A DNA stretch of 64,000 nt, from the NCBI RefSeq assembly GCF_947502445.1, contig NZ_CANMZW010000009.1, forward strand, positions 119,335 to 183,334. The letters are read 5' to 3'. This DNA is from an uncultured Brevibacillus sp. GTDB taxonomy: Bacteria; Bacillota; Bacilli; Brevibacillales; Brevibacillaceae. Every line of letters starts with the position of its first letter. Positions within the stretch are counted from its first letter, which is position 1. Below the pieces are notes generated by a model. The model searched no databases, was not told where the DNA came from, and saw nothing but the letters and a program-made list of their open reading frames with translations. Below, one piece after another: positions 35,120 to 44,061 of this stretch. The translations under genes were made by a program, and so were the position numbers.

Positions 35120-36472
35120 TTAGGAGACAGATACGAGTTGATCAGTTGGTTCCGTTTCGTGCTCGGCAAGTGGTGAAATCAAAACCCGTGTCACACGGTG
35201 ATTATCCATCATCTTGACGGTGAACAAGTAATTTTCCCATTCGACTGAAGCGCCAACGGCAATTTCTTCTTCCAACTGACTGTACAGCCAGCCACCGATC
35301 GTATCCACGTCCTCTGACTCCAATTCAAACGGGATATGGTCGTTCAGATCAGTCAGGGTGAGCATACCGGATACACATAAGCCATTTTCTACCTTCTCGA
35401 TCTCCGGTCTTTCCTCGTCAAACTCGTCCTGAATATCTCCAACGATCTCTTCCAGGATATCTTCCATCGTAACCAGTCCGGCTGTACCGCCATACTCGTC
35501 AATGACGATGGCAAGCTGCGAGCGTTTTTTCTGCATCAAACGCAGAACCGTACTAATTTCCATTGTTTCTGGAACAGTCAGAACAGGACGAAGCAATTGG
35601 TTCAGCTCCACATGTCCATCCTGTAGCGCTGCGAGATAAAAATCAGTCGCATGGACAAAGCCAATGATGTTGTCCTTGTCCTCATCCGCTACCGGGAATC
35701 GCGTGTGGCGCTGGGTACGGATGATCTCCAGGTTTTCTTCAAACGTATTCGTGGTATATAAGCAAACCATGTCAATGCGCGGGATCATCGTCTCCCGGGC
35801 CAAGGTTTCGGAAAAGTCAAAGACGTGTTCCACCAGCGCCAACTCGGTTTGGTCGATATGGCCGCTTTGGTGACTTTGATTCACAAGAATACGAATTTCC
35901 TCTTCTGTATGCGCCGCTTCATGCTCCGACACGGGCTCGAGGCCGATCCGTTTCAGAAGGGCGTTGGCTGTTCCGTTCAGGAACCAGATAGCCGGGTAAA
36001 GCACTTTATAGAAAAACATCAATGGTGCAGCAACCCACAGCGAGGTAATTTCTGCTTTCTGAATAGCCAAAGATTTTGGTGCCAGTTCACCTAATACGAT
36101 GTGAAGGAACGTGATGATCGCAAATGCTACACCAAACGAAATGGCGGAGATCAGATAATCAGGTAATCCTGAAGATCCGAGCAATGGCGTTACGATCATG
36201 TGGGCGATAGCTGGTTCCCCGACCCACCCGAGACCCAGTGAAGCTAGTGTAATACCAACCTGGCAGGCAGATAAATAGCCGTCTAGCTTTTGAGTTACTT
36301 TTTGGGCGTATACAGCTCGTTTGTTTCCTTCATTAACCATCTGCGTCAGGCGCGTTTGCCGTACCTTGACGAGAGCAAACTCTGCGGCAACGAAAAAGCC
36401 GTTTAGAAAGACAAGAAATATGACAAGCAGTAGGTTGAGCACTATCGGAACGCTATCCAAGTAAATAGTCAT
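35120..36472 (-). CDS. CNNM/HlyC-CorC family membrane protein with CBS domains
   Basis: A 450-residue protein with an N-terminal DUF21 transmembrane domain (about 1-200: [30 protein letters not shown]), a CBS pair (about 215-340: [35 protein letters not shown]) and a C-terminal CorC_HlyC domain. Relatives such as MpfA/YhdP export magnesium or affect divalent-cation balance. The annotated start ATG 36472 lies directly against GAGAGG; a TTG five codons on has better spacing, so the N-terminus may be four residues shorter. Confidence 0.9.
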   Translation of the reverse strand: MTIYLDSVPIVLNLLLVIFLVFLNGFFVAAEFALVKVRQTRLTQMVNEGNKRAVYAQKVTQKLDGYLSACQVGITLASLGLGWVGEPAIAHMIVTPLLGSSGLPDYLISAISFGVAFAIITFLHIVLGELAPKSLAIQKAEITSLWVAAPLMFFYKVLYPAIWFLNGTANALLKRIGLEPVSEHEAAHTEEEIRILVNQSHQSGHIDQTELALVEHVFDFSETLARETMIPRIDMVCLYTTNTFEENLEIIRTQRHTRFPVADEDKDNIIGFVHATDFYLAALQDGHVELNQLLRPVLTVPETMEISTVLRLMQKKRSQLAIVIDEYGGTAGLVTMEDILEEIVGDIQDEFDEERPEIEKVENGLCVSGMLTLTDLNDHIPFELESEDVDTIGGWLYSQLEEEIAVGASVEWENYLFTVKMMDNHRVTRVLISPLAEHETEPTDQLVSVS

Positions 36473-36686
36473 CCTCTCTAGAATGTTGTGAATGTATACG
36501 TTCTATTTTATCTTGTTTTGAAACATCTCACAAAAGCGATAAACAACCGAAAAGGGCGTTTCTGACCTGTTGCTCATGAAGAGAGACTCTCAGATATCCG
36601 TAGCGCAGGTTTTTGCGCCCGGAGAAGGTCATAGATAGTCAAACTGTTGGGTCTGACAGTTCAAAAGCTTGAAACGCCCTTGGGTT

Positions 36687-37802
36687 TTAGCGATGAAGCA
36701 CTTGTTGTCCATATACAAAAAATGCGGAAAGGACTGCGGCAAGGCCGAGATAGGCGGCCAGTACCTTCCACTTCGTACTGGCAGGTGCTTCGTAGTAGGT
36801 GGTCAATCGATGCATCTGTTCATCTACTTCCGTCAGACGTTGGCGGGCGACGCGTTCACCCTCGATAAGTACCTCAGAGGGGGCAGGACGGAACGGATCA
36901 GAGTCAATAAATTGAACAGGTTCCCGCTCCCATTGCTTAAACAGCTCCCATTTTCGGTGCATGAACAACTTATCCAGCTTCAATTTATCCCGATCCAGCC
37001 GCTTTTCATCCTGGATGAACGGCATTAAAAAGCCTTTGTGCAGTTCTTTACTGTTTAGGGCAGTCACTTCCTCATTTAGCTGCAAGCGTTTGTCCCACGT
37101 TGATTCCAATTGCGGCAGCTGTGCGGAAAACTGAAGAAAGTCCTCCAGCTTTGTGCGTTCGTAATGAAGCACCTGATGCTGATAGCCTTCGCGCAGTCGA
37201 CTCCACCACGTAATCAGACCGACGATGAAAATAATCACCATGATCGGTCCAGGCGAAGCGAACAGCATGATCCCCATTCCGACCAAGCCGACAAACCAGA
37301 TTTTCGTAGACAAAACGGAGACAATGCGTCCTCCATCCAGAGGAGAAACGGGCAGCAGGTTAAACAGATTCAATAAAGCGCCAAGGTAGATGACCAACGC
37401 CCAAAACGGATCTTGGGTCCACCAGTAAAGCGGGAGAGCAGGTAAAAAGGCAATCATCCCTGCAAGCGGACCACCGTAGGCAAGATAAGCCTCCGTACTG
37501 GCATCGCGAGGCAGGTCCTTCAAGGATATCAACGCGCCAGCAAAAGGGATGAAAACGGCAGGCGAGGTTGCGATTCCTTTGCGCTTGGCCGCTATGACGT
37601 GTCCCATCTCATGAACAAAAATCAAGTAGACGAGAGCGACAGCAAATTTCCATCCGTAAAACATGGCATACGCCCATAAGCTGATAACCATCGACACCAA
37701 GGTTGTGCCGAATTTAGAAAACTTCAATATACCCAATAACCATTTTAAATTGGCCAGTAAAAAGGCACCAATGGCTAAGAGGACCGAACGGCTTTTTTTC
37801 AT
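36687..37802 (-). CDS. Site-2 protease family (M50) membrane metalloprotease
   Basis: A 371-residue M50-type protease with the zinc motif HEMGH in FVHEMGHVIAAKRKG and the third ligand in NLLPVSPLDGGRI. It has about six membrane helices and a long cytoplasmic region of charged residues (about 205-330), then a last helix at the C-terminus. M50 proteases cut within the membrane, often to release regulators. GGGAGGA precedes ATG 37802; an in-frame ATG at 37817 is too far upstream. Its substrate is unknown. Confidence 0.87.
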   Translation of the reverse strand: MKKSRSVLLAIGAFLLANLKWLLGILKFSKFGTTLVSMVISLWAYAMFYGWKFAVALVYLIFVHEMGHVIAAKRKGIATSPAVFIPFAGALISLKDLPRDASTEAYLAYGGPLAGMIAFLPALPLYWWTQDPFWALVIYLGALLNLFNLLPVSPLDGGRIVSVLSTKIWFVGLVGMGIMLFASPGPIMVIIFIVGLITWWSRLREGYQHQVLHYERTKLEDFLQFSAQLPQLESTWDKRLQLNEEVTALNSKELHKGFLMPFIQDEKRLDRDKLKLDKLFMHRKWELFKQWEREPVQFIDSDPFRPAPSEVLIEGERVARQRLTEVDEQMHRLTTYYEAPASTKWKVLAAYLGLAAVLSAFFVYGQQVLHR

Positions 37803-37891
37803 GAAGGTTCCTCCCAAACATCATGGCAGTTATTGATTTGTATACGATGTAAGCCCATGAAAGTTTCTTGGACTTACAGTTTGTGCGCAGC

Positions 37892-38191
37892 CTAGCTTTC
37901 CAGGCGAGGATTGGTAAAAGTAAAGCCGTACTCGCCGTAAGTAGGATTGTATCCAAGAAGGCCTCCGTCAAAATACCAAAAGTCGGTAGGCCGAATGACA
38001 AAGATAAGTCCTTCTACTTCAAAGACAGCATCTTCAGTCATAGCTTCATCCTTTTCAATAGCATAGAACAAGCCACCAGTCCCTGGACCACTCGTTCGTA
38101 CGTATAAGCGCAGTGTATCTCCCGGCACAAATCCGGCGTAGCGCTGATAAGCCTGGGAAAACGCAGGCTCGATCACAAGCTCGATGCTCAT
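37892..38191 (-). CDS. HesB-like protein (YneR type), cysteine-free
   Basis: A 99-residue HesB/IscA-fold protein of the YneR/YqkB type: GDTLRLYVRTSGPGTGGLFYAI followed by a beta-rich C-terminal half. Classical A-type Fe-S carriers need three Cys, and this protein contains none, so it is unlikely to carry a cluster. GGGGGA lies seven bases before ATG 38191, which is better than TTG 38197. Confidence 0.8.
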   Translation of the reverse strand: MSIELVIEPAFSQAYQRYAGFVPGDTLRLYVRTSGPGTGGLFYAIEKDEAMTEDAVFEVEGLIFVIRPTDFWYFDGGLLGYNPTYGEYGFTFTNPRLES

Positions 38192-38272
38192 GGGCAAATC
38201 CCCCTCTATTCGTTACTGCCCATTGTAACATAATCAAATCAGCATATAAGCCAATGACGCTGCTTCTTCATA

Positions 38273-38312
38273 CAAAAATACCCATCCGAGCAGAATGGCT
38301 CTGCCGAATGGG
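38273..38312 (-). terminator. Intrinsic terminator of the DUF3905 gene
   Basis: CCCAT...GCAGA and TCTGC...ATGGG at 38281-38312 form a broken stem; the bases 38274-38280 give TATTTTT on the minus strand. Confidence 0.7.
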
Positions 38313-38332
38313 CGGTCTGTAGAAACATGAGG

Positions 38333-38695
38333 CTAGTCCTTGCCTTTGCTTACATCAAAGGTCGGATGCATGAAGCGTGCCCCTTTTATTTCCTTGTCTT
38401 CCAATAGCTCTCTGTTCTCGTTGGAGTTCCAGCCGATATCATTGGTTGGATGAACCCACCTGTCACCAGCCATAATTTCAGGGTCTGTATCCGTCGACCA
38501 GTTGTTTAGCGGGGAGTGTTCCGAATCGTAAAGACTGTCCCCGATGATAACCCCGAATTCATTGACAAACGGCTTCTGAACATCGCGCGAGGAATTTTTG
38601 AAATCAGGTGCGCTGATTTGGTGAGGCAGCGTTCCGTCAAGGGAGATATCTTTGATTTCTTTGATTTCTTCGTGTTCCTGGTTGGTCTTGTCCAT
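38333..38695 (-). CDS. DUF3905-type protein
   Basis: A 120-residue hydrophilic, acidic protein. The central and C-terminal part (PFVNEFGVIIGDSLYDSEHS, GDRWVHPTNDIGW) fits what I recall of DUF3905, a family restricted to spore-forming Bacillales and of unknown function. There is no membrane segment or Cys. AAGGAGG eight bases upstream supports ATG 38695 rather than ATG 38713. Confidence 0.68.
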   Translation of the reverse strand: MDKTNQEHEEIKEIKDISLDGTLPHQISAPDFKNSSRDVQKPFVNEFGVIIGDSLYDSEHSPLNNWSTDTDPEIMAGDRWVHPTNDIGWNSNENRELLEDKEIKGARFMHPTFDVSKGKD

Positions 38696-38848
38696 ACACT
38701 GGACCTCCTTCATACGAAGATGTCTCTTGACTAAGATGCATCAACGACGCGCCTCTTATACGAGAGGCGGCCTGTATTTCCCCTGCAAAAGGATGCGCCC
38801 AGCCCAATTAGGATGCAGGTGCATATGCTACAAAAAGGGGGAGATCCG

Positions 38849-39685
38849 ATGCTTGCCAGTGTCGTCATCCCAGTCAGAGACACACTCGATCAGCTCCTGT
38901 ATACCTTGTTCAGCTTTAACCTTCAGTTTATTGGATTCGAAAAATTCGAAGTCATCGTATTGGATAACGCCTCACGAGATGGCGTAACTGGAAAAATAGC
39001 GGGGTTTGCGGCCCATTATCCCTTGCAATGCCTGAGGTTTCGAAGGACGCTGCCGCTTGCAGAGCTTTTAAATCGGGGAATGAAGCAGGCGCGTGGCGAG
39101 CTGATCATTTTCTTGTCACCGACGATGATCGTTCCACGGGAATTCATCCGTGTGCACCTGCATGCGCACGAGAAGAACCCGAGACTCGTCCTGCTGGGAC
39201 TGAATACAAGGCGTATTTATTCGGTATATGATCCACTCTTCAGTCCAATTCAGCATGCTGAGTGCAGGGAATGGCTGGAGAATTACCCGTACATCAAGCG
39301 TCCGCATTCGCAGACGCAAACGATCCGATTACTTGAAGAGGGCCAAATTGTGACTGGTCAGGCATACCCGATCAGCTTACCCTGTCCGGAAGCGGAGAAG
39401 CGCCTTGCCATCAGGCAAAAATATGGTGCGGGCTTATCCGGGTATCGCTGGCCGTGGACATTATTTTCAACTCGGCACGTCTCTGTCTCCCGCGCCAGTC
39501 TAGAAGCGGCCGGTGTTTTCAAAGTACTGCCGCGAGTGGAGATGGAGCGCGAACTGGCAAAACGCCTGATAAAAAAGGGAGCTGTATTCCAGCTTGACGA
39601 AAAGCTGACACTGCTGGGGCAGGAATGGGTAAGACGAAAAGTGCTGGACCGCCCACCACTTTCCAAGAAAAGCCGCCGAGCGTAA
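38849..39685 (+). CDS. Glycosyltransferase family 2 protein
   Basis: A 278-residue GT-A fold protein: SVVIPVRDTLDQLLYTLFS, then VIVLDNASRDGVTGKI, then LNRGMKQARGELIIFLSPTM, where the usual DxD is replaced by a SPT segment. The C-terminal half is Arg/Lys-rich. It may glycosylate a surface or spore glycan. The missing DxD means it could have altered activity. AGGGGGAGAT supports ATG 38849. Confidence 0.78.
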   Translation: MLASVVIPVRDTLDQLLYTLFSFNLQFIGFEKFEVIVLDNASRDGVTGKIAGFAAHYPLQCLRFRRTLPLAELLNRGMKQARGELIIFLSPTMIVPREFIRVHLHAHEKNPRLVLLGLNTRRIYSVYDPLFSPIQHAECREWLENYPYIKRPHSQTQTIRLLEEGQIVTGQAYPISLPCPEAEKRLAIRQKYGAGLSGYRWPWTLFSTRHVSVSRASLEAAGVFKVLPRVEMERELAKRLIKKGAVFQLDEKLTLLGQEWVRRKVLDRPPLSKKSRRA

Positions 39686-39703
39686 ATAGCCCGGCGGTTT
39701 TTG
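39671..39703 (+). terminator. Intrinsic terminator after the glycosyltransferase
   Basis: CCGCCG at 39673-39678 pairs with CGGCGG at 39692-39697, followed by TTTTT. Confidence 0.75.
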
Positions 39704-39707
39704 CTTG

Positions 39708-39839
39708 CTAACGGTTTTCTTTTAATCGCTCTTGTGGTTCACTATTAATGGAACCGTCAGAGCGAACGGCTTCCGATTGGGATTTTGGTCCTCTGATTTC
39801 TGCGGTTTTCCCGAAGTCTTTTGCTTTGTTGCGCACCAT
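39708..39839 (-). CDS. sspK: Small SspK-like spore protein, 43 aa
   Basis: A 43-residue basic, hydrophilic product beginning MVRNKAKDFGKT and containing RSDGSINSEPQERLKEN. This pattern strongly recalls the minor small acid-soluble spore protein SspK (RxDGSIN-xxPQERM), found only in endospores of Bacillales. A strong GAGGAGGAGG box lies upstream of ATG 39839. It is shorter than the usual length cut-off for gene finding. Family membership is from memory of the motif and is not verified. Confidence 0.65.
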   Translation of the reverse strand: MVRNKAKDFGKTAEIRGPKSQSEAVRSDGSINSEPQERLKENR

Positions 39840-39936
39840 GTCTTGTCCTCCTCCTCATGCCAGATGGACATAGTATGACCAGGTTTGAGCCAGAGAATGA
39901 GGACAGAAATGAGATAGAGAAAGGGTGGGAATTCGA

Positions 39937-40203
39937 ATGGCGAAAAAACAACGCAAGCATGAGCGTCCAGCTACGCAAGTGGAAGAGACGAAAAGCGGGC
40001 TAAATAGCCTCAAGGATATGCTGAATGCTGATGCACTTGGAAAGCTCAAGCTGCTGGAAAAGGAAATGAAGGCAGATAACGAACGAAAAGCACAAGAATT
40101 AGCCGAACAAAAACGTCGTGAGCAGGAAGCGCGGGAGCGAAACAAAAGCTTTGGCGAGCTTTTGGCTGATTATGAGAAAAAGGGCGGAGGCAAGTATAGC
40201 TAA
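39937..40203 (+). CDS. DUF3886 (YqkK-like) small coiled-coil protein
   Basis: An 88-residue, highly charged protein: LKDMLNADALGKLKLLEKEMKA, then a Glu/Arg/Lys-rich helix, ending RNKSFGELLADYEKK. This is the DUF3886/YqkK pattern, a predicted long helix of unknown function in Bacillales. GGGTGG precedes ATG 39937. Its stop overlaps the start of the next small gene (TAATG). Confidence 0.78.
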   Translation: MAKKQRKHERPATQVEETKSGLNSLKDMLNADALGKLKLLEKEMKADNERKAQELAEQKRREQEARERNKSFGELLADYEKKGGGKYS

Positions 40204-40349
40204 TGCGTGATGAGCAGCAGAAGGCTCGCCCCGACACTTCGAAAAATGGCATGATGAAAAAGCGCCAATTGGATGTAAAGGATGAGGCCATCAAGGAACG
40301 TGGCCGCCAAGTTCTCAATCGTTTGGGTAAAAAGGAGCCAAAGGAGTGA
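40203..40349 (+). CDS. Small basic protein, 48 aa, unknown
   Basis: A 48-residue reading frame whose ATG overlaps the stop codon of the DUF3886 gene (TAATG), implying translational coupling. The product is Lys/Arg/Glu-rich and probably helical (MMKKRQLDVKDEAIKERGRQ). I do not recognise the family. It is likely real because of the coupling and because it is followed by another small gene with a good ribosome binding site. Confidence 0.6.
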   Translation: MRDEQQKARPDTSKNGMMKKRQLDVKDEAIKERGRQVLNRLGKKEPKE

Positions 40350-40399
40350 TTTTTTTCCGTCCCATCCCATATAGCTAGGGAAGGGAAAGGAGGGAGATC

Positions 40400-40576
40400 A
40401 TGGGGACAATCCTGCTCCTGATCAGTCTCTTCTGCGTAGCTGTAGGCACCTGGAAGCTGAGCAGGATTTACAAGGCAGATAAGGCGGACAACAAAACGAT
40501 TTGGTGGGCCGTGGCGAGCGTCGGAATTGCGCTTTTTTTTCTTTTGAAACTGATGACGGATACCTTTCCAACGTAA
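40400..40576 (+). CDS. Small membrane protein, 58 aa, unknown
   Basis: A 58-residue product with two predicted membrane helices (about 2-18 and 37-50) joined by a charged loop. AAAGGAGGGAG lies immediately before ATG 40400. It is the last gene of the small-gene run and ends at a strong terminator. No family is recognised. Confidence 0.65.
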   Translation: MGTILLLISLFCVAVGTWKLSRIYKADKADNKTIWWAVASVGIALFFLLKLMTDTFPT

Positions 40577-40619
40577 AACATGCACCGAAAGCGCAAGCAA
40601 CGCCAGGTGCATGTTTTTT
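40575..40619. terminator. Bidirectional terminator between the small-gene run and the efflux operon
   Basis: AAAACATGCACC and GGTGCATGTTTT form a perfect 12-bp stem, followed by T and preceded by A on the other side. Confidence 0.88.
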
Positions 40620-40629
40620 GTTACCTCAT

Positions 40630-41820
40630 TTATTCGTAACGCAAGGCTTCGATCGGGTCCAGCTTGGCAGCTTTGTTCGCCGGGTACAGGCCGAAGAAGA
40701 TACCGATTGCGCTGGAAAAACCAAAAGCGATGAATACGCTGTTCCAGGATAGGGTCGGCGGCAAATTGGCAAAGTGGGATATCAGGGCAGCGATGCCAAG
40801 TCCGAACAAGACGCCGATCAGACCACCGATCAGGCAGACGATTACCGACTCAATCAGGAACTGGACCAATATATCGCGGCGTCTGGCACCCAGCGCTTTG
40901 CGAATACCGATTTCTCGCGTACGCTCGGTGACAGAAACGAGCATAATGTTCATAACCCCGACGCCGCCAACCACCAGCGAGATACCGGCAATGACGCTAA
41001 AGATCAGAGTCAGTGTGCCAGTCAGTTGATTGAACTGGTCGACTGATTCCTGCATGCTGCGTGCCATGTAATGACCTTTCTTTTGATGCTTGCGGCTCAA
41101 ATATTGCTTCACCTGTTGCATGGCAGGAGTCACAGATGCTTTATCAATCGCTTTTCCCATAAACGTTTGGACGGATGGCTCTTCCTGCAAGGTTTGATGG
41201 AAGCCAATCGGAACAAAGGCGCCAAAGGTCTGCGCACCCATATCAAACTTGAATTTCTCCTCGGTGTACGTGCCGATTACGACGAGAGAGCTATTGCCCC
41301 ATCGCACACGCTGACCGATCGGGTTCATTTGTCCAAACAGCTTTTCTCCCAGTGCTTCCTCCAGCACGACTACAGCACGCTGTTCCTTGTCATCTGTACT
41401 GTTGAAAAAACGCCCTTTTGCTACCTTCATTGTCTTTTGCATGGCAAAATAATCGGATGTAGTAGCTGAGAGGTTAACCCGTTCTTCCTTCTTTGGACCC
41501 TTCATTTCGATGGTCGCGGAGTTGTAAGGAACGATGTATTCGATCGCAGGGCTGATCTTGCTGAGCACTTCTGCATCCTCTACCGTCAAATCATCGTTAG
41601 ACATCGTTTCTTTGGTTTCCCAGTTAATGTAGACGTTAAAGGTGTTTTGCCCAAACTTCTCCATCTCCTGATTGATGGCATTTTGCCCACCCTCGCCAAG
41701 AGTCGTCACCGTAATGACAGAGGTAATCCCGATAATAATCCCGAGCATCGTCAGGCTGGAGCGCATTTTGTTTGCCCAGATACCTTCTACTGCGGTCGTG
41801 AAGCTCTCCAAAAAATTCAT
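40630..41820 (-). CDS. MacB-like ABC transporter permease
   Basis: A 396-residue MacB/YknZ-type permease with four membrane helices: the first at about 20-42, a large extracytoplasmic MacB periplasmic-core-like domain (about 45-270), and three C-terminal FtsX-type helices with GVMNIMLVSVTERTREIGIRKALGA. It exports macrolides or peptides with the adaptor and ATPase upstream. ATG 41820 overlaps the ATPase stop (ATGA). Confidence 0.9.
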   Translation of the reverse strand: MNFLESFTTAVEGIWANKMRSSLTMLGIIIGITSVITVTTLGEGGQNAINQEMEKFGQNTFNVYINWETKETMSNDDLTVEDAEVLSKISPAIEYIVPYNSATIEMKGPKKEERVNLSATTSDYFAMQKTMKVAKGRFFNSTDDKEQRAVVVLEEALGEKLFGQMNPIGQRVRWGNSSLVVIGTYTEEKFKFDMGAQTFGAFVPIGFHQTLQEEPSVQTFMGKAIDKASVTPAMQQVKQYLSRKHQKKGHYMARSMQESVDQFNQLTGTLTLIFSVIAGISLVVGGVGVMNIMLVSVTERTREIGIRKALGARRRDILVQFLIESVIVCLIGGLIGVLFGLGIAALISHFANLPPTLSWNSVFIAFGFSSAIGIFFGLYPANKAAKLDPIEALRYE

Positions 41821-42536
41821 GTGACGATCACCTCGTCTGACGGGGTGGCAAAGAGTCGCTCAGTGACCCGCTCATCCCGAATAATCACACCGTCTTTGAA
41901 AGTCACGATTCGTTCTGCGTGCTGGGCGATGTCCAGCTCATGCGTAACTAGGATGATCGTGACACCCTGTGCATGCAGCTCCTGAAACATCGCCATGATC
42001 TCGATACCAGAGCGGCTGTCGAGATTTCCTGTTGGTTCGTCAGCCAGCAAAATGGCAGGGCGGTTCACCAGTGCACGGGCGATTGCTACCCGCTGCTTTT
42101 GCCCGCCGGAGAGCTGTGTCGGCTTATGGTGCATGCGCTCAGCAAGTCCTACCCGTTTGAGTGCTTCGGTCGCACGCTTCCTGCGTTCCGAGCGGCTGAC
42201 ATTGGCGTACATCATCGGCAGCTCTACATTGTGCAGAGAGGTAGAACGAGCCAAAAGATTAAAGGATTGAAAGACAAAGCCGATTTTTTGATTGCGAACA
42301 TGAGCAAGCTGCTGGTCCTTCAGACTGCTTACTTCAATTCCATCCAGCATATATGTTCCCGTATCCGGGCGATCCAGACAACCTAGCATGTTCATAAATG
42401 TCGATTTCCCTGACCCTGATGGTCCCATGATGGCTACGAATTCGCCCTGTTCCACCAGGAGAGAGACGCCTTTTAAGATAGGAAGTGTAGAGTCGCCCGT
42501 TTTATATGATTTCGTCAAGCCTTCTACGTGAAGCAT
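41817..42536 (-). CDS. MacB/LolD-type ABC transporter ATPase
   Basis: A 239-residue nucleotide-binding subunit: Walker [11 protein letters not shown]-loop in [12 protein letters not shown], signature [15 protein letters not shown], Walker [13 protein letters not shown] and the H-loop in VTHELD. The FQSFNLL and PTGNLDS patterns are characteristic of the LolD/MacB/YknY class. It sits between the adaptor gene (32 bp upstream) and the permease. Confidence 0.93.
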   Translation of the reverse strand: MLHVEGLTKSYKTGDSTLPILKGVSLLVEQGEFVAIMGPSGSGKSTFMNMLGCLDRPDTGTYMLDGIEVSSLKDQQLAHVRNQKIGFVFQSFNLLARSTSLHNVELPMMYANVSRSERRKRATEALKRVGLAERMHHKPTQLSGGQKQRVAIARALVNRPAILLADEPTGNLDSRSGIEIMAMFQELHAQGVTIILVTHELDIAQHAERIVTFKDGVIIRDERVTERLFATPSDEVIVT

Positions 42537-42568
42537 TGTCGGCTGACCTCCTTTCCTGCTTAAGTGGG

Positions 42569-43843
42569 CTACATACCCATTCCTGCTCCGCCCGGCATCG
42601 GCATGATTGGTGTTCCATCAGACAAGGAATCAACAGGGCTCAAAATAATTTGTTCATCACCATTTAAACCAGATTTAACATGAGAGAATAGCTCGTTTTC
42701 AGTGCCTGTTTCGATCTTTTGCTTTTTCGCTACGCCATCAGCTGCGACCCAGACAAACGTACTGCCGTCAGCATCCTGTTGCACGGCTTCAATCGGTACT
42801 TGCAGCGCATTATCAATTTTTTCTACGGAAATATTGATGTCGACATGGAAGCCAGGCTTGAGGGCAGACAAATCACCTTCAGGCGTTAACGTCACTTTGA
42901 CACGGGTTTTTTCGCCTTGGCCCGAGCTGCTTTGTGTGGTGGTTGCCGTTGGTGCAATCCGCGTGACTTTTGCATTCAGCTTTTGTTTTCCTAGTGTTGT
43001 GCCTTCGATGACTGCAGTTTGTCCCGTCTTCATTTTGTTTACATCTGATTCATTAATATCTGCCTGAATCAACAGGTTGTCGAGATTTGCGAGTGTTAAA
43101 ATCTCTGTTCCCTTGTTCACATATTGTCCGTTGTCAGCAGCTACGGCGATAATCGTTCCATCTGCTGGAGCGATCAGGACGCTTTGGATGCGGTCCTTTT
43201 CCAACTGTCCTCGTTCCACTTGCAGCTTGTTGATTTGTGCTTGTTGAGAGGCGATTTCTTCTTTGCGAGGCCCCTTTTTCTTGAGGGAGAGCTGCTGCTT
43301 GGCTACATTCAGGGTAGAAAGAGTAGAGTCTACCTGAGATTTTGCTTTATCCAGCTCCTGCTGCGTTGAGGCACCCGATGTAAAAAGCTGATGCATCCGG
43401 TCGTATTCTTTTTTAGCTGTATCGTACTCGCGCTGCGCTTGTAAGACGCGTTCGTTTTCCTGTGCCACTTCCTCTGGCTCATTACCTACCTGAGCTTTCG
43501 CCAGATTGGCTCTCGCCAGCTCCATTTGAGCCTCGATATCGAGAATTTTGCTATCCACGTCAGATGTATCAATTTTTGCGATGACCTGTCCCTTTTTGAC
43601 CTTGTCTCCTTCCTTGACAATAAACTCTCGCAAGGTTCCGGTTACATTCGCGTACTGCTTTTGCTTGTCCTCAACAATAACGACCCCGGAAGTGAGAATC
43701 TTGCTTTCCAGAGTCGACTTCGTTGTAGTTCCGATGCTTACGGGCATACCCATGGCTTGCCCAGATCCCATCATGCTGAGTCCGACATAACCGACGCCCA
43801 GGAGGACAACTACGGAACCAATGATCCACCAGCGTTTTTTCAT
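42569..43843 (-). CDS. HlyD/MacA-family efflux adaptor (YknX-like)
   Basis: A 424-residue adaptor with an N-terminal membrane anchor (about 4-24), a biotinyl-lipoyl-like hairpin (REFIVKEGDKVKKGQVIAKIDTSD), a long coiled-coil (about 110-200), its second lipoyl half (IIAVAADNGQYVNKGTEIL) and beta-barrel domains. In Gram-positives such proteins (YknX) support MacB-type exporters. ATG 43843 follows AGGGGAAA; the in-frame ATG at 43900 lacks a site. A 13-bp inverted repeat lies 50-90 bp upstream. Confidence 0.88.
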   Translation of the reverse strand: MKKRWWIIGSVVVLLGVGYVGLSMMGSGQAMGMPVSIGTTTKSTLESKILTSGVVIVEDKQKQYANVTGTLREFIVKEGDKVKKGQVIAKIDTSDVDSKILDIEAQMELARANLAKAQVGNEPEEVAQENERVLQAQREYDTAKKEYDRMHQLFTSGASTQQELDKAKSQVDSTLSTLNVAKQQLSLKKKGPRKEEIASQQAQINKLQVERGQLEKDRIQSVLIAPADGTIIAVAADNGQYVNKGTEILTLANLDNLLIQADINESDVNKMKTGQTAVIEGTTLGKQKLNAKVTRIAPTATTTQSSSGQGEKTRVKVTLTPEGDLSALKPGFHVDINISVEKIDNALQVPIEAVQQDADGSTFVWVAADGVAKKQKIETGTENELFSHVKSGLNGDEQIILSPVDSLSDGTPIMPMPGGAGMGM

Positions 43844-43892
43844 GATTGATTTCCCCTTGTTTTTCTTAAAGTGATGAAATAAAGCGTAATGC

Positions 43893-43933
43893 CCAAACAT
43901 TTCGTTGCTCGAAAGGTTATACGAAATGTTTGG
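43893..43933. repeat. 13-bp inverted repeat upstream of the efflux operon
   Basis: CCAAACATTTCGT at 43893-43905 and ACGAAATGTTTGG at 43921-43933 are perfect inverses with a 15-base spacer. It lies 50-90 bp upstream of the adaptor start and could be a regulator operator. Confidence 0.6.
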
Positions 43934-43992
43934 AAAAGGGTTACAGTTGTGGCGAAATATTTATGATTTCATCGCTTTTTGATAGGTTTTGA

Positions 43993-44008
43993 CGTAAAGT
44001 ACTTTACG
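43993..44008. repeat. 16-bp perfect palindrome upstream of pgi
   Basis: CGTAAAGTACTTTACG is a perfect palindrome located 54 bp before the pgi start codon. TTGACG at 43989-43994 overlaps it, as a -35 element might. A small hairpin CGGG-CAAAT-CCCG follows at 44007-44019. Confidence 0.6.
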
Positions 44009-44061
44009 GGCAAATCCCGTGATAAGATAAGGAATAGATGACGTTCCTTTGGAGGGGAGCT

